A program made the position numbers and the translations under genes. The notes beneath the pieces were generated by a model, which worked only from the letters and a program-made list of their open reading frames with translations, did not search any database and was not told the origin of the DNA. 64,000 nucleotides of DNA from Pseudomonas mosselii (GTDB lineage Bacteria > Pseudomonadota > Gammaproteobacteria > Pseudomonadales > Pseudomonadaceae). This document shows, piece after piece, positions 18,272 to 29,311 of the stretch. Location: assembly GCF_003205295.1 (NCBI RefSeq), contig NZ_QJRP01000006.1, forward strand, positions 217,732 through 281,731, read 5' to 3'. How positions within the stretch are numbered: the stretch's first letter is position 1; each line of letters begins with the position of its first letter.

Positions 18272-18383
18272 CGTCACCCGAAAGTCTCGGATGACTCACC
18301 CCCAAAGCGAGCTTTCAATGAGTGGAAGCGGGCCCTCTACGGCGGGCCTGTGACAACAATTCCAATAGTTACGGCAAATACTC

Positions 18384-19925
18384 ATGAGCGATTACACAGA
18401 AGCCGGACGCCCACCCGACGTGGCGTCCGACTCGGGCAACACCCAGCGCGGCAAGGGCCTGGCCAAGGGCCGCCTCGGCCTGCTGGCCAGCGTCGTGCTG
18501 GGCATTTCCACCATCGCCCCGGTCTACACCCTGACCGGCGCGCTTGGTCCGACCGTGCGCGAAGTCGGCGCCCACCTGCCGGCGGTATTCATTGTCGGCT
18601 TCCTGCCGATGCTTCTGGTGGCCCTGGGTTACCGCGAGCTGAACTCGGCGGAGCCCGACAGCGGCACCTCCTTCACCTGGTCGGCCCGGGCTTTTGGCCC
18701 GATGATCGGCTGGATCGGCGGCTGGGGGCTGGTGGTCGCCACCACCATCGTGCTGTCCAACCTGGCGGGTGTGGCGGTGGACTTCTTCTACCTGTTCCTG
18801 GCCCAGATCACCGGTAATCAGGAACTGGCGGCACTGGCGGACAACCTGTTGGTCAACGTCACCACCTGTTGCGTGTTCATCGCCCTGGCGGTGTGGATCT
18901 GTTGCCGTGGCATGGCCACTACCATGACCGTGCAGTACGGCCTGGTGGCCTTGCAACTGTTGGTGTTGATTGGCTTCGCCTTCGCCGCCTTCGGCGAGAC
19001 CACGGCGCCGCCACCGCTGGCATTCGATCTTGCCTGGTTCAACCCGTTCGGCGTCGAGTCGTTCTCGGCATTTGCCGCCGGCCTGTCGTTGTCGATCTTC
19101 ATCTTCTGGGGTTGGGACGTGTGCCTGACCGTCAGCGAAGAATCGGTCGGCAGTGAAGAAGTTCCGGGCAAGGCCGCCACCTGGACCGTGCTGCTGATCC
19201 TCGGCCTGTACCTGCTCACCGCCATCGCCACCCTGCAGTTCGCCGGGATCAGCGAACATGGCCTGGGTCTGGGCAATCCACGCATCCAGGAGAATGTCTT
19301 CGCCCACCTGGCCGGCCCGGTCATGGGGCCGCTGGCGATCCTGATGTCCATCGCGGTGCTGGCCAGCACCGCTGCTTCGCTGCAGTCGACCTTCGTCTCG
19401 CCAGCGCGGACCCTGCTCGCCATGGGTTACTACGGCGCCGTGCCGCAGCGCTTCGCCAAGGTCTGCCCGCGTTCGCAGACGCCGCGTTACGCGACCATCT
19501 GCGCCGGCATTGCCGCGGGGTTGTTCTACGTGACCATGCGTACCCTGAGCGAGAACGTGCTGGCCGACACCATCACCGCCTTGGGCATGATGATCTGTTT
19601 CTACTACTCGCTGACCGCGTTCGCCTGCGTGTGGTACTTCCGTCACAGTCTGTTCGGCAGCGTGCGTCACTTCTTCATGCGCGGCGTCTGCCCGCTGGTG
19701 GGTGGGGTGATCCTGTCGGTGATCTTCGTGCGCACGGCGATCGACAGCGCTTCGCCGGACTTCGGCAGCGGCTCGCATGTGGGCGGGCTGGGGCTGGTGT
19801 TCGTGATCGCGGCGATCATCTCGGCATTGGGGATCGTGCTGATGATGCTGTCGCGGCTGCGGGCGCCGGCGTATTTCCTGGGGGCTACCCTGCGTCAGCA
19901 GGCGACCATTCAGTTGCAGGACTAA
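18384..19925 (+). CDS. APC-superfamily amino acid/polyamine permease
   Basis: A 513-aa inner-membrane transporter with about 12 hydrophobic segments. The first helix region LASVVLGISTIAPVYTLTGALGP holds the glycine-rich APC substrate-site motif, and TAASLQSTFVSPARTLLAMG is the conserved helix 8 to loop segment. A hydrophilic 28-residue N-terminus precedes helix 1. By position it should import the amine used by the two enzymes upstream; PuuP-like putrescine uptake is the best guess. Downstream lies a 92-bp perfect palindrome that separates it from convergent gmk. Confidence 0.9.
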   Translation: MSDYTEAGRPPDVASDSGNTQRGKGLAKGRLGLLASVVLGISTIAPVYTLTGALGPTVREVGAHLPAVFIVGFLPMLLVALGYRELNSAEPDSGTSFTWSARAFGPMIGWIGGWGLVVATTIVLSNLAGVAVDFFYLFLAQITGNQELAALADNLLVNVTTCCVFIALAVWICCRGMATTMTVQYGLVALQLLVLIGFAFAAFGETTAPPPLAFDLAWFNPFGVESFSAFAAGLSLSIFIFWGWDVCLTVSEESVGSEEVPGKAATWTVLLILGLYLLTAIATLQFAGISEHGLGLGNPRIQENVFAHLAGPVMGPLAILMSIAVLASTAASLQSTFVSPARTLLAMGYYGAVPQRFAKVCPRSQTPRYATICAGIAAGLFYVTMRTLSENVLADTITALGMMICFYYSLTAFACVWYFRHSLFGSVRHFFMRGVCPLVGGVILSVIFVRTAIDSASPDFGSGSHVGGLGLVFVIAAIISALGIVLMMLSRLRAPAYFLGATLRQQATIQLQD

Positions 19926-19946
19926 AGCACGGGGGGCGCTTTGCGC

Positions 19947-20038
19947 CCCTATCGCGACACAAGGCCGCTCCCACAAGCGATCGCGTCAGTCCATATTGAC
20001 GCGATCGCTTGTGGGAGCGGCCTTGTGTCGCGATAGGG
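19947..20038. repeat. REP pair forming a 42-bp perfect inverted repeat
   Basis: Arms 19947-19988 and 19997-20038 are exact inverted copies with an 8-nt spacer GTCCATAT. They include the REP core ACAAGGCCGCTCCCACAAG plus an extra matched inner segment (GCGATCGCGTCA). GC-rich mini-repeats flank it on both sides. It lies between the convergent permease and gmk genes and may serve as a two-way transcription stop. Confidence 0.92.
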
Positions 20039-20061
20039 CCTCGAAGAGGCCCCGGCGGTCT

Positions 20062-21559
<1,498 letters not shown>

Positions 21560-21782
21560 GGGGAGTACCTCGCGTATTCAGGTGAACGGGGAGCCTGTCG
21601 GCTGCAAGGCGCAGGATTGTAGCGCAGTGCGCCCCGGACGCCCAATCCACCATGCTACCGACCCTCCTCGGGCCTGTCGGAAAAGGCGACAGGCTGCGCG
21701 GGCGCGACGACAGGCGTGCCTTCGGCGGGCGACGGGCTCTATAATGCTCGGCAGATTCAAAGTCCCGGTACAGGTATCCCAG

Positions 21783-22505
21783 ATGAAACGTCCAAGTGGT
21801 CGCGCCGCCGATCAGCTCCGCTCGATCCGCATTACCCGCAACTACACCAAGCACGCCGAGGGATCGGTACTGGTCGAGTTCGGTGACACCAAGGTCATCT
21901 GCACGGTCAGCGTCGAGAATGGTGTTCCCCGCTTCCTCAAAGGTCAGGGCCAAGGCTGGCTGACCGCCGAATACGGCATGCTGCCGCGTTCGACCGGCGA
22001 GCGTAACCAGCGCGAAGCCAGCCGCGGCAAGCAAGGTGGCCGCACCCTCGAAATCCAGCGTCTGATCGGCCGCTCCCTGCGCGCCGCGCTGGACATGAGC
22101 AAGCTCGGCGACATCACCCTGTACGTCGACTGCGACGTGATCCAGGCTGACGGCGGTACCCGTACCGCCTCGATCACCGGCGCCATGGTCGCCCTGTGCG
22201 ACGCGCTGGCGGTGATCAAGAAGCGTGGCGGCCTCAAGGGTGGCAACCCGCTCAAGCACATGATCGCCGCGGTGTCGGTGGGCATGTACCAGGGCGAGGC
22301 TGTGCTCGACCTCGACTACCTCGAGGACTCCGCCGCCGAGACTGACCTGAACGTGGTCATGACCAGCGCCGGTGGTTTCATCGAAGTGCAGGGCACCGCT
22401 GAAGGCGCGCCGTTCCAGCCAGAAGACTTCAACGCCATGCTGGCGCTGGCGCAGAAGGGCATGACCGAGATCTTCGAACTGCAGCAGGCCGCATTGGCTG
22501 ACTGA
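21783..22505 (+). CDS. rph: Ribonuclease PH
   Basis: RNase PH is a phosphate-dependent exoribonuclease that trims tRNA 3' ends. The 240-aa protein starts [13 protein letters not shown], and contains [47 protein letters not shown] (with the phosphate-site arginine) and [21 protein letters not shown]. The true start is ATG 21783, not the earlier ORF beginning. It is full length, so it should be active, in contrast to the frameshifted rph of E. coli K-12. A strong two-way terminator follows. Confidence 0.98.
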   Translation: MKRPSGRAADQLRSIRITRNYTKHAEGSVLVEFGDTKVICTVSVENGVPRFLKGQGQGWLTAEYGMLPRSTGERNQREASRGKQGGRTLEIQRLIGRSLRAALDMSKLGDITLYVDCDVIQADGGTRTASITGAMVALCDALAVIKKRGGLKGGNPLKHMIAAVSVGMYQGEAVLDLDYLEDSAAETDLNVVMTSAGGFIEVQGTAEGAPFQPEDFNAMLALAQKGMTEIFELQQAALAD

Positions 22506-22516
22506 CTGTTCCTGTA

Positions 22517-22556
22517 GACACGAAAAAGCCGACATGAATGTCGGCTTTTTCGTGTC
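22517..22556. terminator. Bidirectional terminator between rph and crc
   Basis: An 18-bp perfect stem GACACGAAAAAGCCGACA with a TGAA loop. The A-run and T-run on the two arms give a T-tract in both directions, so it should end transcription of both rph and convergent crc. Confidence 0.92.
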
Positions 22557-22566
22557 TGAACAGCAC

Positions 22567-23346
22567 TCAGATGGTCAGCGTCCAGTCGTAGTCCACGATC
22601 AGTGGCGCATGCTGGGAGAAGCGCGGCTGGCGTGGCAGGCGGGCATTGCGCACAAAGCGGCGCAGGCCTGGGGTGAGGATCTGGTAGTCGAACCGGTAGC
22701 CCAGGTTGAGCATCTCGGCCTGCTCGTTGTCCGGCCACCAGCTGTACTGGTCGCCTTCGCGGCTGACTTCGCGCAGGGCGTCGACATAGCCCATGTCGCC
22801 GACGATGGCGTCCATCCAGGCGCGTTCCGGCGGCAGGAAGCCGACTGACTGCTGGCTGTCGCGCCAGTTCTTGATGTCGAGCTTCTGCTGCGCCACGTAG
22901 AACGAGCCACAGTAGATGTACTCGCGGCGCTTGCGGCGCTGCTTGTCCAGGTACTTGGCGAAATCGTCCATCAACTTGAACTTCTGGTTCAAGTCTTCGT
23001 CGCCGCTCATGCCCGAAGGCAGCAGCAGGCTGGCAATACTGACTTTGTCGAAATCTGCTTGCAGATAACGCCCGTAGCGATCGGCTGTCTCGAAGCCCAG
23101 GCCGGTGATGACTGCCTTGGGCTGCATGCGCGAGTACAGTGCCACGCCACCTTGGGTGGGCACCTCCGCGTCGCAGGCGTAAAGGAAATAGCCATCGAGC
23201 TGGAAAGCTGGGTCGTCGAGTTCAAAGGCCGAGGCGCGGGTATCCTGAAGGCAGATGACGTCGGCATTCTGGGCTTGCAACCAGCTGAGCAATCCACGCT
23301 CGGCCGCAGCCTGAATGCCATTTACGTTCACACTGATGATCCGCAT
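22567..23346 (-). CDS. crc: Catabolite repression control protein Crc
   Basis: Crc works with Hfq to repress translation of mRNAs for less preferred carbon sources in Pseudomonas. The 259-aa protein has an exonuclease III/AP-endonuclease fold (MRIISVNVNGIQAAAERG, VICLQDTRA) but with altered catalytic positions, e.g. CGSFYVAQQKLDI where active enzymes have a GDxN-type motif. The ATG at 23346 gives the known 259-residue length; an in-frame extension of four residues was rejected. It is divergent from pyrE, the conserved crc-pyrE neighbourhood. Its presence supports assignment to Pseudomonas. Confidence 0.96.
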   Translation of the reverse strand: MRIISVNVNGIQAAAERGLLSWLQAQNADVICLQDTRASAFELDDPAFQLDGYFLYACDAEVPTQGGVALYSRMQPKAVITGLGFETADRYGRYLQADFDKVSIASLLLPSGMSGDEDLNQKFKLMDDFAKYLDKQRRKRREYIYCGSFYVAQQKLDIKNWRDSQQSVGFLPPERAWMDAIVGDMGYVDALREVSREGDQYSWWPDNEQAEMLNLGYRFDYQILTPGLRRFVRNARLPRQPRFSQHAPLIVDYDWTLTI

Positions 23347-23426
23347 AAATGGCCCCAAAAATCTCGTGCGTGTATGATACCCGAGCTCAACACATTTAGC
23401 TAAATCCGTGGTGTCCGGGACCTTTC

Positions 23427-24068
23427 ATGCAGCCGTATCAGCGCGACTTCATCCGTTTTGCCATCGATCGCGGCGTTCTGCGCTTCGGTGAGTTCACCCT
23501 GAAATCGGGGCGTACCAGCCCGTACTTCTTCAATGCCGGCCTGTTCAACACAGGTTCCGCGCTGGCCCAGCTGGGGCGTTGCTACGCGGCGGCCATCGTC
23601 GACAGCGAGATCCCCTTCGATGTGCTGTTCGGCCCGGCCTACAAGGGCATTCCCCTGGCGGCGGCCACCGCCGTGGCCCTGGCCGAACAGCACCAGCTCG
23701 ACGTGCCGTGGTGCTTCAACCGCAAGGAGGCCAAGGATCACGGCGAGGGCGGCAGCCTGGTCGGCGCCCCGCTGGCCGGTGACGTGCTGATCATCGACGA
23801 CGTGATCACCGCCGGTACCGCGATCCGCGAGGTCATGCAAATCATCAACGCCCAGCAGGCCAAGGCTGCCGGCGTGCTGATCGCGCTGAACCGCGAAGAG
23901 CGCGGCAATGGCGAGCTGTCGGCGATCCAGGAAGTCGAACGTGACTTCGGCATTCCGGTGGTCAGCATCGTCTCGCTGACCCAGGTGCTGGAGTTCCTGG
24001 CCGACGATCCGCAGCTCAAGCAGCACCTGCCGGCGGTCGAGGCCTACCGCGCGCAGTACGGTATCTGA
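23427..24068 (+). CDS. pyrE: Orotate phosphoribosyltransferase
   Basis: PyrE joins orotate to PRPP to make OMP in pyrimidine synthesis. The 213-aa protein shows [19 protein letters not shown] near the N-terminus, the flexible loop [17 protein letters not shown], and the PRPP-binding motif [16 protein letters not shown]. Length is standard. It is a single gene ending in a strong terminator, divergent from crc across 80 bp. Confidence 0.98.
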   Translation: MQPYQRDFIRFAIDRGVLRFGEFTLKSGRTSPYFFNAGLFNTGSALAQLGRCYAAAIVDSEIPFDVLFGPAYKGIPLAAATAVALAEQHQLDVPWCFNRKEAKDHGEGGSLVGAPLAGDVLIIDDVITAGTAIREVMQIINAQQAKAAGVLIALNREERGNGELSAIQEVERDFGIPVVSIVSLTQVLEFLADDPQLKQHLPAVEAYRAQYGI

Positions 24069-24075
24069 CCGGCCC

Positions 24076-24113
24076 GCATGAAAAAGGCGACCCGAAGGTC
24101 GCCTTTTTCATGC
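24076..24113. terminator. Terminator after pyrE (bidirectional)
   Basis: A 17-bp perfect stem GCATGAAAAAGGCGACC with a CGAA loop, ending in a T-run in both directions. It would stop both pyrE and the convergent zinc-ribbon gene. Confidence 0.92.
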
Positions 24114-24120
24114 CTGCGGT

Positions 24121-24327
24121 TCAGCGGCGGTTCGGGTAAGGGTCCTGCACGGCATCACCGACGCCGGTGAGGATCTTCCAGCCACGCTTGGGGTGGGTGC
24201 CGGGGGTAAAGTCAGGGCAGGGCGGCATCGAGGTCTTGCCCTGGTTGGAGTACTTGCGCCCGCAGTCGGCGCATTCGTAGCTGCCTGCGGAAACATCGCT
24301 GCCATATTTGACCAGTTCTTTCTGCAT
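24121..24327 (-). CDS. Small zinc-ribbon-containing protein
   Basis: A 68-aa protein, MQKELVKYGSDVSAGSYECADC..., with a zinc-ribbon knuckle ECADCGRKYSNQGKTSMPPCP. The C-x-x-C pair and a later single Cys within PPCP leave one ligand unclear, so metal binding is probable rather than proven. The rest is short and polar (HPKRGWKILTGVGDAVQDPYP). Start ATG 24327 was preferred over an extension of 34 residues that lacks family-like sequence. It stands between pyrE and the lipoprotein operon. No function is known to me. Confidence 0.8.
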   Translation of the reverse strand: MQKELVKYGSDVSAGSYECADCGRKYSNQGKTSMPPCPDFTPGTHPKRGWKILTGVGDAVQDPYPNRR

Positions 24328-24424
24328 CGCTGTATCTCCGATGGGGTGGAGTTGGAATGCTAGTCGGCTGGCAGAGATGCGTGTTGTAGTGCCTGTCCGT
24401 GCTGGCGGTAGGATATTTCCGAAC

Positions 24425-24453
24425 GGCAAAAAAAAGGCGGCCCTAGGGCCGCC
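24425..24453 (-). terminator. Terminator of the three-lipoprotein operon
   Basis: The stem GGCGGCCC-TA-GGGCCGCC (24436-24453) is followed on the minus strand by a run of eight T. It lies 11 bp after the stop of the last lipoprotein gene. Confidence 0.85.
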
Positions 24454-24464
24454 TGCGCGTCGTG

Positions 24465-25124
24465 TCAGTCTGTGCCGTACTTCGGCGAACGTGGCCCGTA
24501 GAGGATCCCGCCATTCGGGTAGGGTGTCAGCAGGCGTGCGCTGGTCATCCCGGCGATCGGGTAGCCGGCGTCATCCTGCACGCTGCTGATGATCTGGTTG
24601 ATGGCCGCCGCCACCAGCATGCCGATCAGACCACCCTGGTTCTGCTTGCCTTCCTCGCTGGAGGCCGTGGCGCTGCCTGTCCACAAGGTGGCACCGGTCT
24701 TCAGGTCGACCAGTTTGGCGCTCGCGGTAACGATGGTCGCGCTGCTCAGCACCATGTAACGGGTGCCGTAGTCGCTGACGGTCACGTACAGGCCGGCGTC
24801 GGCGCCGAAGATCTCGTTCAGCTTGGCCGTGGGCAGCTGGTGGATATCGGCCGGCGTGGTCAGGCCGTTCTGGCGGAAGGTTTCATCCACCAGCGCCACC
24901 GGCATCACGTAGTAGCCGGCCTCGGCCAGCGGATAGGTGACCTGGGACAGCATGCTGTAGGTGGCCTTGACGTCGGGCGACTCGTTCAGCGGCGGCAGGA
25001 TCAGGATCGACTTCGGTCGGCTCTGCTTGTAGGCCGAATAGTCGATGCTCTTGCGTTCGGCGCAGCCGGCGAACAGGGCCAGCACGCAGGCGCCGACGAT
25101 CAGTTGGGTCAGGCGCTTGATCAT
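24465..25124 (-). CDS. DUF799/GNA1162-type lipoprotein
   Basis: A 219-aa predicted outer-membrane or periplasmic lipoprotein. The signal peptide ends in the lipobox LFAGC (Cys about 21). The body has KSILILPPLNESPDVKATYS, VDETFRQNGLTTPADIHQLP and ATIVTASAKLVDLKTGATLW, which match my memory of the DUF799 family (TolB N-terminal-like fold, e.g. neisserial GNA1162). It is the last gene of a three-gene operon; its start overlaps the preceding stop by 4 bp. The association with a CsgG-like and a DUF4810-like lipoprotein suggests an envelope complex of unknown role. Confidence 0.85.
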   Translation of the reverse strand: MIKRLTQLIVGACVLALFAGCAERKSIDYSAYKQSRPKSILILPPLNESPDVKATYSMLSQVTYPLAEAGYYVMPVALVDETFRQNGLTTPADIHQLPTAKLNEIFGADAGLYVTVSDYGTRYMVLSSATIVTASAKLVDLKTGATLWTGSATASSEEGKQNQGGLIGMLVAAAINQIISSVQDDAGYPIAGMTSARLLTPYPNGGILYGPRSPKYGTD

Positions 25125-25489
25125 TGCTTGGCTCCCTTGCTGGCATTGCTCATCAGGAAGTCCATGTAGGCCGCCGATTCGGGGAACAGCGCTTTTTCGG
25201 TACGGAACTGCTGGATCATCTGGTCATCCTTGCCCAGGCTGGAGTACAGCAGGCCCAGCTGCGCGTGGTAGCCCGGCGGCACGGCGCCGTTCTTGGCCTT
25301 GATCTTCTCCAGGTCGCGCTCCAGGGCGGTGGCCTGTTCTTCCTTGGCGTCACCCTTGAGGTAGCCGTATACCTGGGGCTGGTAGCTTTCCCACTGGTAC
25401 AGGGTCTTGGGCGAATTGCAGCCGGCCAGCAGGACGCTGCCCAGCAGTAACCCGGCGACGGTGCGCCAGGCCGTGTAGGTGATGCTCAT
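25121..25489 (-). CDS. DUF4810-type lipoprotein
   Basis: A 122-aa lipoprotein with lipobox LLAGC (Cys about 24). The mature part begins NSPKTLYQWESYQPQVYGYLKG, typical of DUF4810, and continues with a helical TPR-like segment (PPGYHAQLGLLYSSLGKDDQ, FPESAAYMDFLM). It is the middle gene of the operon: 30 bp after the CsgG-like gene and overlapping the DUF799 gene by 4 bp. This tight coupling suggests that the two proteins are made together, probably as partners in one complex. No enzymatic motif is seen. Confidence 0.85.
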   Translation of the reverse strand: MSITYTAWRTVAGLLLGSVLLAGCNSPKTLYQWESYQPQVYGYLKGDAKEEQATALERDLEKIKAKNGAVPPGYHAQLGLLYSSLGKDDQMIQQFRTEKALFPESAAYMDFLMSNASKGAKQ

Positions 25490-25519
25490 CGAACGGTCTT
25501 CCTTGTCGTGTTGTGCTTG

Positions 25520-26200
25520 TTATTGCGCTTGTGGTTTCCACTGGCCGCTTTCGACTGCGCCCACCAGTTTGTTGACGGCTTCGCGCATGGCCAGGTCGAG
25601 CACTTTGCCGTTGAGGGTCGAGTCGTAGCTGGCGGTGCCGCCGAAGCCGATGACTTCACGGTTGGACAGGGCGTATTCACCGGCGCCCTGGCTCGAATAG
25701 ACCACTTCGGAGGTGCTGATGTTGACGATGTTCAGGGCGACCTTGGCGTAGGCGATCTGGGTCTTGCCGCGGCCGAGGATGCCGAACAGCTGGTGATCGC
25801 CGACCTCTTTGCGGCCGAACTCGGTAACGTCGCCGGTCACCACGAAGTCGGCGCCCTTCAGGCGCTGGGCCTGACCCTTGATGGCCGCTTCCTGCTGGAT
25901 TTCGCCCATGTTGTCGCGGTCCAGCACGTTGAAGCGGTTGGTCTGCTGCAGGTGGGTAATCAGGATGGTCTTGGCCTGGCCGCCGAGGCGGTCGACGCCG
26001 TCGGAGAAGATGCCGCGCATATAGCTGGAGCGGTTGTCGAACTTGCCCACGGCGATCGGCGTGCGCACGCCGCTGTAGGGGCGGCTGACGCTTTCGACCT
26101 GTTGCACGGCAACAGCGGTGGAGGTTTCGGTGGCACAGCCGGCGATGGACCCGACAGCCAGGGCGGCTGCCAGCACGAGTCCTTGTGATGCGTATTTCAC
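25520..26200 (-). CDS. CsgG/HfaB-like lipoprotein
   Basis: A 226-aa lipoprotein with signal MKYASQGLVLAAALAVGSIAGC (lipobox SIAGC). The mature region VGKFDNRSSYMRGIFSDGVDRLGGQAKTIL followed by LQQTNRFNVLDRDNM, and GADFVVTGDVTEFG, match the CsgG/HfaB family. CsgG itself is a curli secretion pore, but no curli subunits are present here and this protein is shorter, so a pore role is doubtful. It is first of three co-oriented lipoprotein genes. Related trios are known in proteobacteria without a clear function. Confidence 0.85.
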   Translation of the reverse strand: MKYASQGLVLAAALAVGSIAGCATETSTAVAVQQVESVSRPYSGVRTPIAVGKFDNRSSYMRGIFSDGVDRLGGQAKTILITHLQQTNRFNVLDRDNMGEIQQEAAIKGQAQRLKGADFVVTGDVTEFGRKEVGDHQLFGILGRGKTQIAYAKVALNIVNISTSEVVYSSQGAGEYALSNREVIGFGGTASYDSTLNGKVLDLAMREAVNKLVGAVESGQWKPQAQ

Positions 26201-26343
26201 GCGTGTTCTCCAGGTAAATAGAAACTATTCGCAACGAGTGAGCTTGCTGTCACGTTGTTTCGGCAGTCTACCGGGATTCTTGATGGTCAAACATGAAGGT
26301 TGATGGCCATGAGCCATCTTCCTGGGTGGCGAGGGGGGGACGC

Positions 26344-26394
26344 ATCGCGGGGCAGGCCTGCTCCCAGGTGGGAGCGGGCCTGCCCCGCGATAGG
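26344..26394. repeat. Compact REP palindrome
   Basis: ATCGCGGGGCAGGCCTGCTC and GAGCGGGCCTGCCCCGCGAT face each other with almost no spacer, giving a near-perfect inverted repeat of about 50 bp between the lipoprotein operon promoter and the end of argB. Confidence 0.88.
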
Positions 26395-26406
26395 ATTACA
26401 GCTGGA

Positions 26407-27342
<936 letters not shown>

Positions 27343-28740
27343 TCAGAACGGCAGTTGCAGGCCGGGTTGGACCCGCAGCAACTGCGTGCGGAATACAGCC
27401 TTGATTCGGTCGAGCTCTGCCGCGCTGTCGGCCTCGAAGCGCAGCACCAGCACCGGCGTGGTGTTGGAGGCGCGGACCAGGCCCCAGCCGTGGGGATAGT
27501 CGACCCGCACACCATCGATGGTGGTCAGGTTGGCTTCGCCCCAGTCGGCGTCGCGTTGCAGTGCATCAATGATGCTGAATTTACCCTCGTCGGTCACATC
27601 AATGTTGATTTCCGGCGTGGAAATATCATTGGGGAACGCGGCGAACAGGCTTTCGGCATCCTGCCCGGCCTTGCTGAGGATCTCCAGCAGGCGCGCGGCG
27701 CTGTAGATGCCGTCGTCGAAACCGTACCAGCGTTCCTTGATGAAGATGTGTCCGCTCATCTCGCCGGCCAGAAGCGAGCCGGTCTGCTTCATCTTCTTCT
27801 TGATCAGCGAGTGGCCGGTCTTCCACATCAGCGCACGGCCACCGTGCTGCTCGATCAGCGGGGTCAGGCGGCGGGTGCATTTGACGTCGAAGATGATCTC
27901 GGCGCCCGGGTTGCGCGACAGCACGTCCTGGGCGAACAGCATCAGCAGGCGGTCGGGGTAGACGATGCTGCCGGTGTTGGTCACCACGCCGACGCGGTCG
28001 CCGTCGCCGTCGAAGGCCAGGCCGATGTCGGCACCGGTCTCTTTCACCTTGGCGATCAGGTCTTCCAGGTTCTCGGGCTTGCCCGGGTCCGGGTGATGGT
28101 TGGGGAAGTTACCGTCGACCTCGCAGAACAGCGGGATGACGTCGCAGCCCAGGGCCTCGATCAGTTGCGGGGCGACCACGCCGGCGGCGCCGTTGCCGCA
28201 GTCGACCACCACCTTCAGGCGCTTGGCCAGTTTCACGTCGGCGGTGATCTGCTGGAAGTAGCGGTCGAGGATCTCGACCTTTTCCACGTGGCCTTCGCCG
28301 CGGGTCAGGTCGTTGGTCTTCAGGCGCGTCAGCAGGGCCTGGATCTGTTCGTTGGCCAGGGTGTCGCCGGCGATGACGATCTTGAATCCGTTGTAGTCCG
28401 ACGGGTTGTGGCTGCCGGTGAGCATCACCCCCGACTTGCCGGCCAGCACGTTGGCGGCGTAGTACAGCGCCGGGGTCGGCACCAGGCCGACATCGCTGAC
28501 CTGGCAACCGGCGTCGGCCAGGCCTTTGATCAGTTGCTCGACCAGCATCGGGCCGGACAGGCGGCCATCGCGGCCGACCGAGATCTGCGGCTCGCCCTGG
28601 GCGAGGGTCTGGGCGCCGATGGCGCGACCGATCCAGTAGGCGGTCTCGGCATGCAGGGTCTTGCCGACCACGCCACGGATGTCATAGGCGCGGAAGATGC
28701 TGTCGGGCAGTGCGGGGACCAGCTGGGCCATGTCGTTCAT
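27343..28740 (-). CDS. algC: Phosphomannomutase/phosphoglucomutase AlgC
   Basis: AlgC interconverts 6- and 1-phosphates of mannose and glucose, feeding alginate, LPS and other glycans. The 465-aa protein has the phosphoserine loop VMLTGSHNPSDYNGFK (Ser about 110), the metal-binding loop AFDGDGDRVG, the sugar-specificity loop GEMSGHIF, and the phosphate site RASNTTPVLVLRFEA. Start ATG 28740 has GGAG 9 nt upstream; an ATG 15 bp earlier lacks a Shine-Dalgarno. It is likely co-transcribed with argB downstream and dut upstream. Confidence 0.97.
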   Translation of the reverse strand: MNDMAQLVPALPDSIFRAYDIRGVVGKTLHAETAYWIGRAIGAQTLAQGEPQISVGRDGRLSGPMLVEQLIKGLADAGCQVSDVGLVPTPALYYAANVLAGKSGVMLTGSHNPSDYNGFKIVIAGDTLANEQIQALLTRLKTNDLTRGEGHVEKVEILDRYFQQITADVKLAKRLKVVVDCGNGAAGVVAPQLIEALGCDVIPLFCEVDGNFPNHHPDPGKPENLEDLIAKVKETGADIGLAFDGDGDRVGVVTNTGSIVYPDRLLMLFAQDVLSRNPGAEIIFDVKCTRRLTPLIEQHGGRALMWKTGHSLIKKKMKQTGSLLAGEMSGHIFIKERWYGFDDGIYSAARLLEILSKAGQDAESLFAAFPNDISTPEINIDVTDEGKFSIIDALQRDADWGEANLTTIDGVRVDYPHGWGLVRASNTTPVLVLRFEADSAAELDRIKAVFRTQLLRVQPGLQLPF

Positions 28741-28850
28741 CTCTGGGGACTCCATAAGTCAAAGGCTTTTGGGCAAGCGCAAACTGAACGGTAGGACGAC
28801 GGTTTCGCCAGAGAGTTCGCCATCCATGGCCCGAGCGGTCTGCTGTCGGC

Positions 28851-29306
28851 TCAGCGGGTGCCGGAGTGACCGAAGCCGCCGGCACCGCGCTGGGTCTCGT
28901 CGAACTGCTCGACGATGTCGAAGTGCGCCTGCACCACCGGCACTAGGATCAGCTGGGCGATGCGCTCGCCGACGGTGATGGTGAACGGCGTGTTGCCGCG
29001 GTTCCAGCAGGAGACCATCAGCTCGCCCTGGTAGTCCGAGTCGATCAGGCCGACCAGGTTGCCCAGCACGATGCCGTGCTTATGGCCCAGGCCCGAACGC
29101 GGCAGGATCATGGCCGCCAGGCCCGGGTCGCCGATGTACACCGACAGGCCGGTGGGAATCAGCAGGGTCTGGCCTGGCTCGAGGACGGTGTCCTCCTTGA
29201 GCAGGGCGCGCAGGTCCAGGCCGGCGGAGCCGGGAGTGGCGTACTGCGGCAGGGGGAATTCGGTGCCCAGGCGTGGGTCGAGGATCTTGGCTTGAAGAGC
29301 GTGCAT
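28851..29306 (-). CDS. dut: dUTP diphosphatase
   Basis: Dut hydrolyses dUTP to dUMP and pyrophosphate, keeping uracil out of DNA. The 151-aa protein has all trimeric dUTPase motifs: [49 protein letters not shown] and the C-terminal [12 protein letters not shown] that closes over the active site. It follows coaBC by 5 bp on the same strand. Confidence 0.98.
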   Translation of the reverse strand: MHALQAKILDPRLGTEFPLPQYATPGSAGLDLRALLKEDTVLEPGQTLLIPTGLSVYIGDPGLAAMILPRSGLGHKHGIVLGNLVGLIDSDYQGELMVSCWNRGNTPFTITVGERIAQLILVPVVQAHFDIVEQFDETQRGAGGFGHSGTR

Positions 29307-29311
29307 GTAAC

